Source of the DNA: Paraclostridium tenue
GTDB taxonomy: Bacteria > Bacillota > Clostridia > Peptostreptococcales > Peptostreptococcaceae
Assembly (NCBI RefSeq): GCF_039521565.1
Contig: NZ_BAAACP010000031.1
Location: forward strand, 1 to 14,773
Reading direction: 5' to 3'
DNA: 14,773 bases
A model generated the notes under the pieces. It saw nothing but the letters and a program-made list of their open reading frames with translations, had not been told where the DNA came from and did not search any database. Position 1 is the first letter of the stretch. Every line of letters starts with the position of its first letter. Below, piece by piece: positions 14,319 to 14,773 of the stretch. A program made the position numbers and the translations under genes.

Positions 14319-14468
14319 CTATTTTGTTTCTTTATGAGCAGTATGCTTCTTGCAGAATCTACAGTATTTTTGTAGTTCTATTCTATCTGGGTTATTCTTT
14401 TTGTTTTTAGTAGTGTTGTAGTTTCTTTGCTTACACTCTGTACATGCTAAAGTTACTTTAACTCTCAT
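14319..14468 (-). CDS. rpmG: 50S ribosomal protein L33 (bL33)
   Basis: L33 is a small 50S protein near the E site. Direct translation gives 49 aa, starting MRVKVTLACTECKQRNY and ending KKHTAHKETK. Four cysteines (C9, C12, C36, C39) form two CxxC pairs, so this is the zinc-binding paralogue rather than the zinc-independent one. The ATG at 14466-14468 follows GGAGGTG (14475-14481). Length and sequence match the family well despite the short gene. It heads the rpmG-secE-nusG cluster, the usual Firmicute order, and follows a probable promoter at 14572-14600. Confidence 0.96.
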   Translation of the reverse strand: MRVKVTLACTECKQRNYNTTKNKKNNPDRIELQKYCRFCKKHTAHKETK

Positions 14469-14492
14469 CTGCTACACCTCCAACTCGTAAAT

Positions 14493-14508
14493 ACAATATA
14501 TATATTGT
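14493..14508 (-). repeat. 16-nt A/T palindrome upstream of rpmG
   Basis: ACAATATATATATTGT is perfectly self-complementary and sits 11 bases upstream of the rpmG Shine-Dalgarno. As RNA it could form a weak A/U hairpin in the leader. Such sequences arise easily in A/T-rich DNA, so no function is claimed. Confidence 0.3.
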
Positions 14509-14571
14509 TAACTTTATTGCCTACTCTGTATAATAGGTTCAATATCTCATTTTTGAATCATCACCTCATAT

Positions 14572-14600
14572 AAATTATCACAAATTAGTAGGCATGTCAA
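14572..14600 (-). promoter_or_regulatory. Probable promoter for rpmG-secE-nusG-rplK-rplA
   Basis: The minus strand has a perfect -35 TTGACA (14600-14595), a 17-bp spacer and a weak -10 TAATTT (14577-14572) preceded by TGA. An overlapping GATAAT (14579-14574) is a better hexamer but at only 15-bp spacing. It lies just downstream of the tuf terminator, where a new transcription unit is expected. A second option, TTCAAA-16-TATTAT, lies nearer rpmG. The predicted leader is about 100 nt and contains no credible gene. Confidence 0.6.
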
Positions 14601-14621
14601 TGTTTTTGTTGATTTCAAGTT

Positions 14622-14653
14622 AAAAAAAGAGGAGGTTATCCCCCTCTCTTTTT
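14622..14653 (-). terminator. Intrinsic terminator after the upstream tuf gene
   Basis: The minus-strand transcript can form a stem of about 14 bp (AAAAAG-AGAGG-GGG against its complement, with two G-U pairs) around an AUAA loop; the 3' arm ends in a U-run. It begins about 32 bases after the tuf stop codon and separates tuf from the rpmG group. Confidence 0.9.
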
Positions 14654-14685
14654 TAGTTTTAAAATTTATATTAGGAATAAGAGAA

Positions 14686-14773
14686 TTACTCTATTATAGA
14701 AGCAACAACACCTGATGCTACTGTTCTTCCACCTTCTCTTATTGCGAATCTTAATCCTTCTTCTATTGCTATT
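14686..14773 (-). CDS. tuf: Elongation factor Tu, 3' end only (partial)
   Basis: The last 29 codons of a tuf gene enter from the right edge. The translation ends AIEEGLRFAIREGGRTVAS followed by GVVASIIE and TAA (14688-14686). This is the conserved EF-Tu domain III C-terminus containing the GGRTVASGVV strand. It is a different copy from the tuf whose start lies at 83, since that one reads out of the left edge. It is followed by an intrinsic terminator, so it ends its own transcription unit. Two tuf genes flanking the rpmG-to-fusA block is a known arrangement in some Clostridia. The two copies do not overlap in the window and cannot be compared. Confidence 0.95.
   Translation of the reverse strand, partial: IAIEEGLRFAIREGGRTVASGVVASIIE

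Noticed and set aside
14519..14570. Tiny peptide frames (ATG ATT CAA AAA TGA and ATG AGA TAT TGA) in the rpmG leader
   Set aside because: They have three or four codons, imperfect Shine-Dalgarno spacing and no sign of an attenuator nearby, so there is no support for a leader peptide.
1..14773. A novel defence, mobile or biosynthetic system
   Set aside because: Every gene is a recognised core translation, secretion or transcription gene in conserved order. Nothing beyond non-coding control elements suggests an undescribed system.

Overview
This window is the str/rif core of a low-GC Firmicute. It carries translation and transcription genes, all on the minus strand, so the transcription order runs from high to low coordinates. 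RpoB, RpoC, EF-G and the ribosomal proteins look closest, from memory, to those of Clostridioides difficile. RpoB H502, R505 and S507 and RpoC K84 fall at the same residue numbers as in that species. I therefore place the source in Peptostreptococcaceae (Clostridioides, Paeniclostridium, Romboutsia, Terrisporobacter or a relative), but I cannot name a species.

Layout in transcription order: 3' end of one tuf gene (14773-14686) with an intrinsic terminator; a probable promoter; rpmG, secE, nusG, rplK and rplA; a strong promoter followed by an L10 leader RNA; rplJ and rplL; an intrinsic terminator; an extended -10 promoter; rpoB and rpoC; a further strong promoter with a structured leader of about 250 nt; rpsL, rpsG and fusA; and finally the 5' end of a second tuf gene (83-1). 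The window thus runs from one tuf gene to another. It encodes ribosomal proteins L33, L11, L1, L10, L12, S12 and S7, plus SecE, NusG, the RNA polymerase beta and beta' subunits, and EF-G.

The coding content is ordinary and conserved; I see no mobile element, CRISPR array, tRNA, toxin or defence gene, or broken gene. The RpoB rifampicin region is unmodified. Compared with Bacillus subtilis, two genes usually found here are missing: the methyltransferase gene between rplL and rpoB, and the L7Ae-family gene between rpoC and rpsL. Promoter-bearing spacers occupy both places.

The material worth a second look is non-coding. It includes a probable L1-binding rRNA mimic touching the rplA Shine-Dalgarno, a multi-hairpin rpsL leader, tandem hairpins between rpsL and rpsG, two mutually exclusive hairpins between rpsG and fusA, and a 24-nt perfect palindrome before tuf. 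These suggest that individual cistrons are tuned by RNA structure. Only the L10 leader matches a family I know well; the other functions are inferred.
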